This document shows positions 35,001 to 50,000 of a DNA stretch of 64,000 nucleotides, piece by piece (within the stretch, counting starts at the first letter, position 1; every line of letters starts with the position of its first letter). The notes under the pieces are model-generated. The model was given only the letters and a program-made list of their open reading frames with translations. It was not told where the DNA came from and ran no database searches. The position numbers and the translations under genes are program-made. The stretch comes from Scolanthus callimorphus (Eukaryota; Cnidaria; Anthozoa; Actiniaria; Edwardsiidae). The stretch lies in assembly GCA_033964015.1 (NCBI GenBank), contig CM066914.1:11585831-11649830 (forward strand). Reading direction: 5' to 3'.

Positions 35001-38000
35001 CTTTCTGTGCAATACGTTTCTTTCGCTGCTGTTCCTCGAACTCTCGCTTCTTTCGCTCATATTCTTGCTTTCGCAAATCTACCACCTTCTGTTTCGTTGG
35101 ATCCTCGACCTTTTTCTCGATTATGTTTTTTGGCGCACGTTTCACTTTCGGTTTGTTCGCCGCGACGCGCGATTTGAACGTCCCCTTAGATGCTTTGGTC
35201 GCGTTTGGTCCTCCTCTCTGGTTGTCTCTTCTCGGTATGCTTTGGCTACCAAGCATGGGGTCCCTACCTGTGAGCATCATGGCGCCATGGTCTGGATCAG
35301 ATGGACGGTGATTATATGAAGTTCCCTCACCAATAGAGGCACTAAATTGTCCTTCGGTCATGGGTGGATGGCTATCTATTGGCAGAGGAGGATCCTCGGT
35401 CAGCATTTCTTGTGAAACCGACAGGTTTTCAAATACTGACACATCCGTTTTTTCAGGTTGGATATCAGAAGTGGAGGATTGTACTTTACACGGATCCTGT
35501 CGCCTTTCATCAGGTAGTGCGGTAGAATCTTCATCTTGCCATGAGGGCTGCTGCTCACTGTCTCCTTGCTGTTGTTTCTGCTGCTTTGCTGCTGGTTCTG
35601 CAATTGAATCTATGGCGGTTTCGCTAGTTATCTGCGCCCCACCAGCTGTAGACTTCCCAACATCATTTGAGGTTTCAGTATCATTAGGGTCTTCTGACGC
35701 TTTGTTCTCAATTTCACTGTCCTTCTGTTGGCTCGAAAGGTCGGGCTTAGCAGGCTCCTCCGTATCCTGTCTCTCTTCAGAACCCACGCCACTCATCGGT
35801 CGCTGAGAGACAGGGGAGGCGACTTGTGAGTTCGCGCCCTCAGACTTTTTCTCAGAGTGCCCATCGTCTTGGACAGGAGATACAAACGAAGGAACTTCCT
35901 CGTGACATTCCAGTGAAATAACAGAGTTGGCTTGGGACCCTGGCTGTTTGGTCGTATTTTCGTCATCTATGCCTGTCAATGGTGGCGTAAGCGTTGACAA
36001 ACGGCAAAGATTCTCAACCTCACGATCCGTACCCTCGTTGTACAAGTCAAAATCAAACTCCTCCCCTTCACGGTGTTCCTGCTCCTTGCAGGCCTCTTCT
36101 TCGCTTGCCATATAAGCTACCATAGATTCCAGTTTCTGTAATGCTCCACTCGACACAGCTTTCTGGCGCTCTGGATCTCCCTCAGCTTTGGGGGAAGATT
36201 CTCTTTTGTCTGTGACATCTGTGTTCGCAGCAGCAACTAGTTCTGTACTTTCTTGTCTTGACTCTAGATCACCGCTACTTTCAACAGAATCTTCTCGTTT
36301 ATCAGCTGGTTGGATCTCTCTTGGGCCAGAACACTCTAGTGGTCCTTGACCTGAATCCTGTAGTAATGGCGATTTTTCAGTAGGAGAAGCACATGGCTGA
36401 CTCAAAGCAGACATGGGTCCTGGTATATTGGTCAACATGTGGCCTTCAGGCACAGATGGGAGTGGCACCCTGCCACCAACCTCTTTAGAAGATCGTCTTC
36501 TTTTAGAACCCGACTTCTTTGCTTTCGGCTTTTTCTGTGAAACTGGGAAGTCATCGCTAAAAGGATTGTTGGCATCAGCTACATACTCCACAACGGGCTG
36601 TCTCTGCTGCACCATTTGCTGCTGGTTGTATTGAAGATATTCCGGGGTGGCGAACCGAGGGGAGAAAGCTTCAGGATTGGGTGTACGAGGGCTCTGGGGT
36701 TCTACAGGATGCTGGAAAGGGCTGGACGGTGCAGGATGTACAAGATCGTCTGGGCGTGGTCTCCCTTGCTGGTTGTTCATCATCGGCGGGATATGAGCAA
36801 GAGGTGATGGAGGTGGTCCCATTTGTACCATCTGCTGGGCAGGTTTGGGGCTCATGTGTGGTGGTTGGAAGTTCGCCAGCTGAGAAGTGGGTGGAACCAT
36901 GTGTTGTTGTGCTTGTCCTCCTTCCATGAACTGAGCTCCTATGGATTGATTGGATGAAGTAGTCATGCCCTGGGGAGGTAGTCCTGCTACGGACTGAGCT
37001 GATGGAGGGCCCATATTCTGCTGTCCTGCTGGACCTATATGAGGAGCTGTGGGCCCAACGGTCTGTTGAGACTGTGATCCCATGTGCTGCTGCACCATCG
37101 GCTGTGGTGTAGGAGGACCCATACGCGGGGAGGGTGGTGGTCCCATATGTTGTGGTGGTACAGGCACTGCTTGTCGTGGTTGTGGCAATGGAGGCCCCAT
37201 AGGTTGTGGTGTTGGAGGTCCTATCGAGAGGGGTGTGGGTTGACCTGCATTTTGTGGTACGGGAGGCCAATTTGTTGCGGAGGCTGCCCCATATGGGGAG
37301 ATAGAGAAGGTCCTAACTGCTGACCCATTGGACCCAGCAAAGGCACATTCCTGTCCCCACCCTGACCTTGCTGTTGCATGAGGCGATGGCGCTGTTCAAT
37401 CTGTTGAAGTATTTGCTGCTGGAGCCGCTGCTGCTGGATCTGAATCTCAGGGTCGTCTAGATCTGGTTGTTGTTTCTTGGCCTTCTTGCCCCTTTGTTTT
37501 GATGGTGGTTTGCTATTCCCGTGCGGATTGATCCAGTCTATCGACGCTCCTTGTCCAGGAAGCGGGGAAGATTGAGGTGTGCCCGTGTCTTTGCTCTTTG
37601 ATCGTGGTTTGCGAGGCTTACGTTGTGGTTTGTCCTGTGAGCATAACAAACAATTTAAATCAGCGTATTCCCCAAGGACAAGTTTAATTAGGTCTGTATA
37701 ATAGTTAACTATTTTCATCATACACCTATTTCAGACGTTGCTCCGTGAAAGCACGTATCGTGAACCGTGCATCGTGATTCATAGCCTGGAATGGGCAGTC
37801 GCAAAAAACGCGCGTCAGTATCTCAAATGGGTCAAAGAACCCGCTAAAATTGAAAACGCAATTAAGCCTATTACATAAAACCATTTGACTTCGGAATTGT
37901 TTGTATGTTTATCATATCTGAGTAAGGGAAGAGAAAAAAAAGGTTAAGCATTCTAAGAATTTCTTAGCGCGCGCTCTGCGAAGCAAGGCAGTGTGGTGTA

Positions 38001-41000
38001 CGTTTGTTCAAACTTGAATGAACATTTTTCTCATCTCAAAGCTTTCGAATTAGAATTATCCCTGCACATAACTGTAAGTAATCTGTAATACAACCATTTA
38101 GGTTTGGATGCCTACAGCCATAGAATCTTCACAATGCAGGATAGACTTACAGGTTTTGGTGATGGGGTACCTGGCGGCATACCCTCGATTGGGATAGACT
38201 GTCCAGGCATCATTCCTGGCATCATGGGAATGCCCTGCATTGGCACGCCTGGTCTGATCATGGCTTGTTGGTCTGAGGCCCAAGGCTGAGCCTGCGGGCC
38301 TGGTGATGACACAGGTTGAGGAAGAAACTGCTGTGCTTGCTGTGGCCCAATAACTCCTGTCTTCATCTGAAGCTGTAGCATCTGCATATGCTGCCACACT
38401 TGCAGGAGGTTCTGCTGCAGGAACTGCCCTTGCTGTTGGAGGGCCATCAGCTGTGCTCCTACCATGGGATCTTGGTTCTGCTGTAGCTGCTGCTGTAGCT
38501 GTTGGTACTGCTGCATCATAATCTGACGTTGCTGTTGCATCTGGAAGAACTTCTGCTGCAGCATCATCAACTGTTGTTGCAGCAACTGCTGATTGCCAGG
38601 GGCACCTTGCGATGGGCCTGAGGTAGGAGGTAACATCTGTGGTTGTGTCTGGGGTGTTGCTGGTGGTTGCATATTCTGTGATGAGGGTTGTTGAAGAGGA
38701 GGCTGGGCATGTTGTTCGTTTGACGGTACAGGTTTCGGCGTTGCTGCTGTTCCAATGTTAGCTGATTCAAGCGCCTGTTTTACTTTCCCATTAGTCTCTT
38801 CATCATCTCTAGGGATCGAAGTCACTGCAGCTTGTTGAGTTAAGTCACTCCCTCTGGCTTTTGTTTCTTCTGCCTTACTTTCCGTGTCCTGTTTCTCAGT
38901 ATTAAGCTCACTTTGGTCACTATACGAGACCTCTTTCTTTCCAGATTCTTTGGAAGAATCTGTTACACTTTCGTTATCACTTTTCCTTTCAGAAGAAGGA
39001 TAACCACTAGAATTTTCGCTACTTTCTTGCTCTTTAAAAGTTCTAGACGCGCTTCCCCTAAGAGGCGGTGACGGTTCATTCTCTAAACCTGTGCTTCGAG
39101 GATCCGCTTTCTCTACTGCTGCACCTTCATCAGATCTCTCAGTTTTCTTCTCTGCGCTTATCACTGCATCTTCGTCAGTGTCCCTCGGTTTCTTATCTTT
39201 ACTATCTTGCTCCTCCTTAATCCTCAAGGTCTGATCAGCTGCAACGCGTTTTGCATCACTCTCTGCAGCAGTCGGTACTGCCACGTGACTCTCAATGTAT
39301 TCCTGTTTAACAACCTTTAAGGGAGCTGGACTTTGCTGAGTGGCCGGACTTGGCTGAGGTGCTTGGTTTGAGTCAACTTGCTGTTGTAGCAGTTTTTCAG
39401 GTTGTTGCTGCACTAGTAGCTGCGGCTGAGGCACCTGCATCCTGTATATCTGCTGTCCCTCCACACCGAATGGCACCACCTGTCCTGGCATTAAACCTCC
39501 AACAGGAGGAGCAGGTTGCATGCCTGGAGCAGGTAGTCGCAAAGCGAATCTTTGGTGGGACACTTCCATTATCGGCGGCTGCATGCCAGCTGCTGGTTGA
39601 ACACCCTGCTGTTGCTGAAGCTCATGAACTACTTTGTCGAACTGCAAAGTCTGTTGACCGAGGTCTTGGCGTTGATGTACACGCCGCTGGTATTCCATCA
39701 AAAGTTGTTGCTGCATCACCTCTGGTGGTTGGGCTCGCAATTGCGTCATCTGTGGAGGCATCATTTGCGGATTAGGCGAATCACTTTGCATCATGCCTGG
39801 TACCAGTCCCTGAGCCGCCAGCTGTTGTTGGAACATGGCTTGATGAGCTACCTGCATCTGAAGCTGCATTTGCTGCTGCTTTTGCAACTGACGCTGCCGA
39901 TACAGGAACCTCAACCTCTCCTGGTGCTCTTCCTCACTCTCAATCTCGGGCATGTCCTTCGAGCTCATACTCTGATTCATGCGTCCTCGGCTAAAAGCTG
40001 GCTGGACAGCCACAGCTTGTTGCTGCTGTTGTTGCTGTTGCTGCTGTTGTTGCTGCTGCTGCTGTTGTTGTTGTTGTTGGAGAGCTTGTTGCTGCTGCAT
40101 CTGCATTTGCAAAAACTGCTGCTGTTGGGCACGCATGAGCTGTTCCCTCTGCTGTTTCTGTAAAAGTTCCAGTTGCTGTTGCTGATCATCAGCATTCGAT
40201 TGATTTCCTTGTGGTTGCAATGGCGTCATGGAGGACGGCGGTGGCGGGCCGGGCTGAATAGGAACCTGCTGCACTGGTTGTGGCATGGCCGGCTGCAGAA
40301 GAGGCGCTTGACCTCGCACAGGCACTTGACCCTGGGAATTCATAGGTGCTGGCATGGGCTGGAGCCCAACACTCTGCTGCTGTTGCATCTGATGAATCAC
40401 TGGTCCAACGGCCTGTTGCGGAGCCTGCCAATCTTGCTGCATCTCGTAAGCTTGAGATCGAGGTGGGAAATTACCTTGCAGCATTGGTGTTTGTCCTTGT
40501 TGCTGCGCAATGGGTGGTGGAGGTGGTGGCTGGGGGACAGTTTGTGGCAGGCTGCTCCCACTCTGGCTACTGCCATGGTGCCACTGCGGTGGTGGACCAG
40601 GCTGAGACTGTTGTGAAACAGGACCAGAAGAATCCATTGGTCCTGGTGGGTTGTTGACGAGTACATTTGTCGATGGCTGGGGAGCAAAAGCCATTCCTAG
40701 GAGATCTTCCTGCTCTGAGTTACGCCTTTGTGCCACCATTGCATCTGGAGGGGCCGGTACGAAAGGCCCTCTACTCTGTGCAGGTGGCTCGGTTTGCTGA
40801 CTTTTCCAATCCTGAAATGGAAGCCCTTCACTTTGCGCTGTCTTTTGCTGAATCTGCTCTGGACCTGGATGTTCGACCGGTAGCTGAATAGCTCTGTTTT
40901 GCCATGGAATTTGGCTATCAGATGATGACAGGTGCGGTCGAACTGCTATCGGACCAGGTGTGTGTTCTGGCTGTGACTGATGTAGCATGTTCATAGGCGA

Positions 41001-44000
41001 CTGACCCCATATTGGGTTTTCCCTCTGGTTCGGCCGTCCATCACCTGACCACTGGTTCCATCCTCCATGGGTGGTCTGCTGACTTGGAGGCTGAGATACC
41101 AATGCTGCTACCTCGTCAACGCTTGTAGGGGGAGACAATGGTCCCATGTCCTCTAGGCCATGGCTGATGCCTAAGTTTGGTGTTCTGTCCAGGAGGCCCT
41201 GACTGCCAAGTCCTTTAGATGGTGCCATACTGTCTTGTGGTGCGACATCCTTTAGAGAATCTTCGCTTGTTACAGAAACAGCTGGAGACTGTTGGGGCGC
41301 AATTTCGGCAAGCGAGTCACCGCTAGCGTGATCTTGGCTAACAAGAGGGTGCGCTTGTTCAAGTATCTTCTTAGAGCTTCTATGGGGTGACTTCTTCTTC
41401 TTGTCCTCGCTGACTCTAAGACCCTTAGCTTGCTGAGTACGTTTTAATTCTTGACGCATCATGTGGGTCTCCTGCTGCTGCTGTTGTTGCTGCCTCTGCT
41501 GCTCAAGTTGCCGTCTTTGCTGAAGCAGTTTCCACTGGCGTTCCTGCTCTTGTTGGATTCTAAGCTTCTGTTTCCTCTTTTCCTTCTCCCTTTCCTTGTC
41601 CTCTTTGGTTTTCTTTGCCTTCGAGTTGGGAGTCCGTGGTAACGGCGGCTTTGTCATACCCAACCCATCAAATCCAGAAGGCGGCGAGAAGACATCACCA
41701 GATCGAGGTGAACAGGGCGCTAAAGGCGTCAGTGGTGTCAAGGGAGCAGCAATTGGAATGGGGGTAGATGGAGCACTTGTAGCAAGAGGAGTCGGGGTGT
41801 CACTGACGGTGCAATTGCTGTCACGGTTTGCATTTCTGGTTGTGGTAGGCCACCAAGTTGACTGCCAACTATCTGGGGTGGCGGCTGTTCGACAAGAGTT
41901 GGCACACTGGCTGGCTGCTGGGCATCGCTTGCTGCAGTGATCTCTGGTGATGGGGGTACAGAATCCGGTTTATCAACTTGTGGTATTGGTGTTGGTGTAG
42001 CTGGAGTGGCAGGAGCAGCGTTCTTCTCGTTCTCGGCAGTCTGTCTTAGCAGCTGAGAAAAAAACAAGATAATGCTTGAAATATATTCAATTTGCAATGA
42101 ATTTTAATGAAATCGTTTGTGGTAATCAACAGATTTTGGTTTTCGCTTACCCTCTTTTCTTGGTCCTTCAGACGTACACGATTGTCGCGAGCCTTCAACT
42201 TAAAAACAAAGGAGATGCATGTAGTTAGCATTAGTTGATTACAACATACCAACGGTAAAACGATGTTCTTTGCTTACCCGATACGGTTCTCTCTGCTCCA
42301 CTGTCAGTTTTCGCCAAAGCCTTGCAATGGCTCTATACCTGTTAGTCCATTCTAATGAGTAAAAAGAAATCATGAGAAAGATTTAACAAACCCGTATGAT
42401 ACGCTCGTGGGAATCAAAAACTTTGGGTTTATGCGCGCAATGGACACGCACATTTCACTTTATAGTAAATAGGCAACGCCGTGTAGAAGTTCTAAGAATC
42501 ACATCTTACTTGGATAGAAAACTTTTGTTACTCAAACCCAAACCAATAATCAACGAGTGAATTCCCTGCGTGTCCATTCTTATTACGTTAACAAATTTGA
42601 TCTTAAAAAGTTTACACATCTTACCTGGATACTCTTTGCTGAGGTTCGGGTGTTCCAAGTTGGCGTACAAACTGGCGAGATGGTTGCAGTTGCACCAAGC
42701 TTCTCATCTTCTTGCCATTTCTGTTGCTGTTTTAGTGGGTCTGCGCGAGGGCTTGGCGGTCTTCTGCGCTCTCGAGGAAGATCACTGGCCAGATCGAAAT
42801 CATGCTTCTTTGGGAATCCCGGATCACCATCAAATCCGAATTGACTTAGATGTCCGAAGCCATGTTGGACTCTATTTTCCTGTCTCACAGGGAAAGAATC
42901 TCGCTCAGGACCATACTGATTATAACGTGCCTGCATGGGGTCAAAATGGTGAGGCATTGGGCGTTCAAACCCTGGTCCACGTGGCCCTGGTTGATATGGT
43001 CCCATCTCTGGATGTGCCCCCTGGTATCCAACCTGGCGTGTCATCTCAGGTCCTGGTCTCACCATCTGTTGATTGTGCGGCGTTGGTGGTATGTTGTTAT
43101 CTATTTCAATATAATTAGCATCTCGGCTTTTCATTTCCATCTCGATTCCTGCAAATATATCTTCGACCTCCTGGCCATCCACATGTGGTAAGACCTCACT
43201 AAGATCCGGAGGGAGGAAGTCCAGGTCGTTGCCGCCTTGCGGTGGGCGTGATTCATGAGGGGCGCTTCCCACAGGGCCAGAGCTCATATCAGGCTGAGGG
43301 TGACTGCTGGTGCTTGCCTGGGGAGCGTCTGTACGTATAGCTAAACAAAACGGAGGGAAAGTTAAAACCTCGACACAAATGAAATAATGTTGAAAACGTA
43401 CAAGATACGGCGAATTTATCAGCGTTAAAACCGTGTGAAAGACATTTGCAGTGCACACGGAACTGTGAACTGATCATTAATGTCCCACATGCTCAGAAGG
43501 AAGTACACTTATGGAGATACAGTGCCTTACCAGGAGTACATGTGGTTTACAAGCCCCCACTCCATCCCCTCCACGATCCCCGGATGAAGTGATACGCGCG
43601 CTTTTGCCCTGCCTTAGAGGGACTATTGTCACCATAGCAGGCCTATACTACACCGACTTGTAGTTGTATAGACTGTACCTGTTTCAGAGTGTTGGCCATC
43701 CTGTGTTCCTATAGGCATGACTTCCGCCGTTAGCATGTCAAGGCTTCGGTACAAAGCGTCAGGGTTGGGGAAATCATCAGCTAATGACAGAGCATCTGAC
43801 GGGAAGCCAGTATCAGCTCCAGTGTTGGGCCAACTAACCAATGACAACGCAAAACGGGGTGAAAGTGTGATTAAAACATAAAATTAATATAATACCAACA
43901 AAAACAAAACATTCTGAAGATATCTAGACATTTCAAATTAAGTCAACAATCTGATCACCCTAAAAGTCAATGTTAAATTCAAGGACTTTCATTTTTTTTA

Positions 44001-47000
44001 ATTCCAGGACTTTTAAAGGCCTTGAACGTCTTTTTCCGAATTCCAGGACATTCAAGGACTTTCCTGGACCGTGTGAACACTGCGCGTTATTGAACTGATG
44101 ATGATGCGCCATTCGACATTGCACTACTGTCAGTTGTTCATTTTAATATTAGATAAGCCGAATCATTTGAGGACGACTGCTGAACACTTACCCAGTTTGT
44201 TGGTCTGGTTCAAGTTGGGATGAATCACTGTTCGACAACGTTCGGCTGTTCCGTTGACTGTAGGAGTCGCTTTCTCTTTTTCTCTCATTCGCATCTGATG
44301 TAGCTGGTACCGAGCCAGACTCCTGTTTCGGCTTCTGCCGCTTGGTGTTTGTATGCAAGAGATCCTTGCCGAAAAATGCATCCTGTAGAAGAAATGATGA
44401 TGTACTTTAGCCAGTATCACCTGTTTTTTTTTCTGACAGCGTTTCCAAGACAACGCACGCCTTCTTCGACGGTTGTGGTACCTGGGTGTCTGGCTCGGAC
44501 GTTCTCGCATGCCTTTTGGGGAGCGCACTTTGTCATGGAATCGTAGGCCCGACCAATCAGATTGTACTGGCCGATTTCGGGTTAGTTATGACATATGTAA
44601 TGAATAATTAAGTTAAGATCGAGGGACGGCTGAAATTCAGGCTAATCTTTTTCTCGAAATAAATTTCTAATTTCTAAATGTTTAATGACTGCCTACAGTC
44701 TGTGCCGAGTTCTCATAGGCAGAATCACTCACGCTGCCCATAATGTACTGTTTCGCGGCCAATTTCGATATCAGAGACTTGCCAAAAAGTGTTCAGGTTA
44801 GAGCATTTTACTGAACAAGCACATGAAAACTCGTAATAGTAGAATCCCTCCGCATTAATGCAGAGTTTCTGATCCAATGAACCATGTGAACAAAACAAAG
44901 CAATGCATTATGGTCAGGGTGAGATGGATCCTTTAACCACATTTTAGCTACGGGTTGGACCCTACTTCAAATTGATACACGGATAGGATAGCCTTTTCAC
45001 AAGCCGAAGAGAGCATTTTAAAAGCGTGTGACGGCGCGGGAAAGTCGATGATAGGCCATTTTCAGCTGATTACTGGAGGGGTTGATTTTAAAGGTGATAT
45101 TTAATAATGGGCAAATACTACGAAAGCAGTTCAAACTGTCAAGATTTCTTACCTGTACCCATGATGGGTATGCGTCGTGCATAGACATGCTGGTCTGTTT
45201 GTCTTTGTCTTCGGACCATGCGTCATTACTAGAAGTATCCATCACAAGATCCACTGCACTCTGTGTAAACACAAGTTACGCGCGTGTCAGGATTCACAAA
45301 GAACAAGCCGAAATACGACGTTAACACCCACTAATCCGTGCATTGGTTCTAGTCTCAATCAGGGGTTCTACCGTTTATGGCAGGGATTTACGCAAAGGCA
45401 TATTCCATAAACGAATGAATTATCGGATTCAATTAGCTACCAACACATTTCTAAATAAAAACGAATACCTCAATGACTGTCATAAAATTAGTGTTGTACA
45501 TGTACCTGCTGCCCAGCGGTTCCTTGTGATCGTCCTCTGCTGAACAACATATCCACACCCTTCTTTCTCCCGCTTCCTCTCGGACCACGCCCTCCAAACT
45601 TCCTTGCTGCTGCACCTCGTCCCCGGACTAGGAAGCCCCCCACTCCTGGGCGATATGAGTTCCTCTGGCGAGCACCCTTGGTCGAGGCGTGTGCTATTTT
45701 ACTGGTGTAATCAACAGCATTATCATCATACTGTTCAGCTCCACCAAACTGATCGTCATCTATGGGGCTCAGCACGCCCCGCTTAGTTGGACTTGTTGGT
45801 GATAATGGGCCAGGTTTCTTGGGTTTCGTTTTGTTTTTTACCTTAACCTTTTTCCTAGAAGGCGGGAGTTTTAATCTGCTCATCTGTTTCATACCAGATT
45901 CGGTCAAGAAAATGTTATCGACAGCAGATTGGTCTTGCAAAGGAAGGCTCCCTGATCGTACGTGACTCGACAGTTTGAACTCGACTAGACCACTGTTTGT
46001 AAGACGCTGGCAGGGATGTATGGGCTTGGCTTGTGGCTGTGGTGGATGAGGGTCGAGAGAAAACTGGGGCCGATAGTGGTGGAGGGCGGTAGCTCGTGGC
46101 GAGGGTGGTCCTAAAGAATCAAGTAAGAAGTAAATACGTCCAAAGGAGATTCAGCACAATGATCGCTATTGAGTAAGGATTTATGTATTCTAGAATGATG
46201 TTCAGGTAGTTTATCTAATAGTTCCACAACGATTTCTCACAGAAAAGAACCTACATGTAGACAATGGAGTTTTACATTTGCATCATTGTTACCGGTATTT
46301 AAAACTAGATCTTGCAAATACATGTAGACAAAAAGAATTTTCAAGATTTCTACAGCATACAATGTCAATATAATAAGAGACATAGTCGCTATTAAGATCA
46401 TAGGGAAAAAGACAAGAAAGTTCTTAGATGAAATGGAAAAAAAGATGAAAAGAATTTCATGATAGCATACTGTTATCGAAATCTGTTATCTGTACACCGA
46501 AATATGTTATCATGGCCTTTATAAAATGCTTAAATTTATTACTACAAGGATTTAATTTTTATTTACACAGAAAGGTGGAACAGGTTGGAACATTATTCTT
46601 ACAATAGTATTTATTGGAATCTCTTACAGTTTTTATAGGTTTATTTGTCCAACAAGGACTAATATTTCTTAAATATTTTATCATTAAACAACTTAATATT
46701 TACATGTGGAAGAGTGTGGAAACAGGCCCTGTAAGGGGAGAATGCTTGTCTGGGTCCGCAGTCTTACAAAACAGGTTTATCTAGTTTTATAGAACTTTTA
46801 AGTTGCTGTTGGATTTTTCAATATTAGTAAGTAATGTCAGGGCTCAGGAATAATGCCAGAATTCCACTCTCAATCTCCCCCTTAGAAAAATATTACTTTG
46901 TATCTCTGTTTCAAAAACGCAACCAATTTTTCTGCATTCAATTATTTTTCGAACTTTAATATTTTAAGGGGCAGTGTTCTCTATTGAACCCCCTCTCACA

Positions 47001-50000
47001 GGGCCTGTAAAGAGAGTAGGCCTGTTACTGACCTAAAGATTTTGAACCAGAGGAAGAGAAGAATGAGATGGAAGGAGAAGGTTTGACACCATCACATGTG
47101 GTGCCGATGACGGAGGTAGACATACCACTCATTCCATATAACACTCGCTTAGTCTTGGGTCGACAGAACAAACAATGGTAGCCATACTCTGCTGCTTTGT
47201 CCACTTCCTCCTCCATCATCAGTCCATCACATGAACCATGTAACCACCTACGGGGTTAGAATTACAGGATAACATTAGAACCTGACCAGGCTGCCAGGCA
47301 TTTTTAGCTTTGTAGTTATATCAGGGAGCCAGTATCCATAATAATGTAAAACATATTATATAGTTGGCAGATTTCATATGAGCATAGGGGAACTAAATGA
47401 AAGTAAATAAACCTTTAGCCAATCAGGAACGAAACCCATTCAACAAACAAACCAATCAGGGGGCAACGTAAGCACGACTTGGGATTAGTCGTGACATAAG
47501 AAATGAGAGTCACTGTGTTTGTGCTTTTTCTTCACATTCTGGCTGACTAAACAAAGAACCAAGACCAAACGAATTTTTGTTTACCCACAGATTCCAAACC
47601 AAAGAGTCTACATGCATTTATTCATATTATATGGTCTTTTGCACAAACCTGTCACAATTGAGGCACTGTATCATCAGGTCGTTGACATTGTACTTGATAT
47701 TGCAGACAGGGCACGTGACCTTGCTGGCACAGGGCCCACACTGGGTGTAGTTAGATTGCCACTTGCAGTGGCTACCAGGAGTGGTGACGCCACAGTCAAA
47801 GCAAGACACGCACCTACAAAACACATGGAAAAGTACATTGTTATTTATAATGTAATTTGTACTTAGATGTTGTTGCACTCACAAGCCTGAGGCAACCTAG
47901 AACGCAGAGAAGTTGATCCTATTGGCTAGTGGTCAGGGGGGGGGGGGGGCTCAAACTCACTCGGGGTCACTAGACAAACAAGCCAACATGGTGGGGGTAC
48001 TCAGCACTCAGCCACAATGGCCTCTGATGGGATTTTTTATCCCATCCCAAGGTGTGGCAAGTTTTAATTTATGGCATGTCATAAAGGAAGCAGGAAACCA
48101 ATAGACCTCTTTTGCTTGGGCGTAATGTTGCCCCATTTCAAATCATGTGGCATTCATTTGAATAATCTTTCTTTGTTTGGGTTGCTTCCATATTCATATA
48201 TCGTTTGGTGCATAGCAGAAAAACAAAGAAAGAATACTCATGCGAATGCCACGTGATCTTAAATGGGAGAACATTGCGCCCAAATGAAAGAATGAAAGAG
48301 GTCTATATTTACAACTGATCCTCTTATTCTTACAGATTTATGACATTTTGCACAAAAGCATAAAAGAGTTCTTGCTTTACCATTTGCATTTCCACCCTCC
48401 AGTAGGCACAGTCTCTAGTGGTGGGTCCAGGCAGTAAATATGGTAACTGATGTCACAACTGTCACACAGCAACAGTCGTGCTTCATCGCTGCCTTTGCCA
48501 CACCCCTCACACAGGGTACAATCCAGACACCTCCAGCCCTTGTTCAGAATCATCTTATTAAGCTGCAAAACCAATGCCAAGCAAATAGGATGAGTGGTGG
48601 TGGGTGGGTGGGAACGTTTCACTGTTTACATGGTAATTCATCTTCTCAAACTCCACCCACGTTGACAACACCTGACTTCCCTACCCAAACTAGACATTTC
48701 AAGTCACCCAATTCAAGCAATCCATTGAGATTTTTTGCCTGCTGAACATGGAAAACGTTGCAAAGCTCCACATACCTTGACTCCCACACAGTAGGGATGG
48801 TAGCACTGACCACACTGAGAGCAGACTATCAGCTGACCCTCTGCACCCTTGCCAAAGCTGCCACAGCAAAGGCACATGTCCTGCTTGGTGGTGAATTCAT
48901 CATCAGCAGAGAACAGCACTAGTGTAGCATGGAGACCTTCTGTCTCCTCCTCTTTGGCTGGCTGGTCTGCAGCATTTGCTACTCCAGACTGAGATTAACA
49001 GAAAATGAGAGAGGATGACTATAAATAACCACTTATCAAGCTATATAGCTGCTGTATTTGTAATACCAGAAATATAATAAATCGACACCTCTTCCATTGG
49101 AGGGATTGGAAATATTAGAAAGTATGGGGATTGGAAAGGGGCAAATGAACATTTTTATATGGAACTCACTACACTATTTTGTATCTGGAAATACCAAACA
49201 GGAGAGTTCATACCTATGTTTTCTTTCACTGAAGCATTATTTTCTGGAATTACTTTTGATCAGTTGTTTTTTTGCCAGAAACTAGTTCCCATTCATTCAA
49301 AGGGGAATAACAGTACATGTTTCAGCCTCAACTCAAAAAGTGCCCAATTTTGGTGATTTTTTGTTTGAAGAGGAAATGTTTTTAAATGTACACTGACCTG
49401 CCTTAACACAAGTGAAAACACACACACTTAAAAGCGACCTGTGGCAAAGGTAATATATTGTACATACCACATTTTCTTTTCCAGGGGAAGGTTGCACTGA
49501 TGTCTGCTTCTTCAACTTTGATGGGGGTCTGCCTGGACGACCATGCTTTGCTTTCTTCCTCGCAGGTGTGCCACTTCCCTTGGACTAAGGAAAGTAGAGA
49601 AACAATTTAGCACTAACAAATCATGTAAACATGCACTTTCGTTTAACCACATGTGAAAATACACAAGTAGCTCATATGATATCTCTTCAACACTGGTGGC
49701 AGAATTATTGGCTTAAACAGAGGAATTTTTCTTTGCTTTGCTTTGGTAAGACTGCTTCCTACTGTAATGACTTAACTGATGGCCCTTCTCAAGGAGGAGG
49801 GGGAACTAAGGGTGGTACCATTCTGCATACCACACACCCTCATGGATGTATATTAGGTGACTGCTTTCTTCTCCCTTTCTTCTCATTTGTTTTCCATACA
49901 TACCTTAAGCCGTGGACCTAGTTTCCTTTTGCCACCTGTCTTCCCTGGTGGAGTGACATGAAAGCGTGCCGGAGGGCAGTAGGGTGCATCCCCAATAAAC

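Noticed and set aside
39552..40163. Long Leu-rich open frame on the plus strand
   Set aside because: It is the antisense shadow of the Gln-rich KMT2C/D exon 25 (CTG/TTG opposite CAG/CAA). It has no splice or domain support.
33346..43340. KMT2C/D as a pseudogene or as several genes because of frame breaks
   Set aside because: Only three 1-nt shifts in about 15 kb of coding sequence, all repaired by one base with exact phase agreement, and every catalytic and zinc residue is intact.
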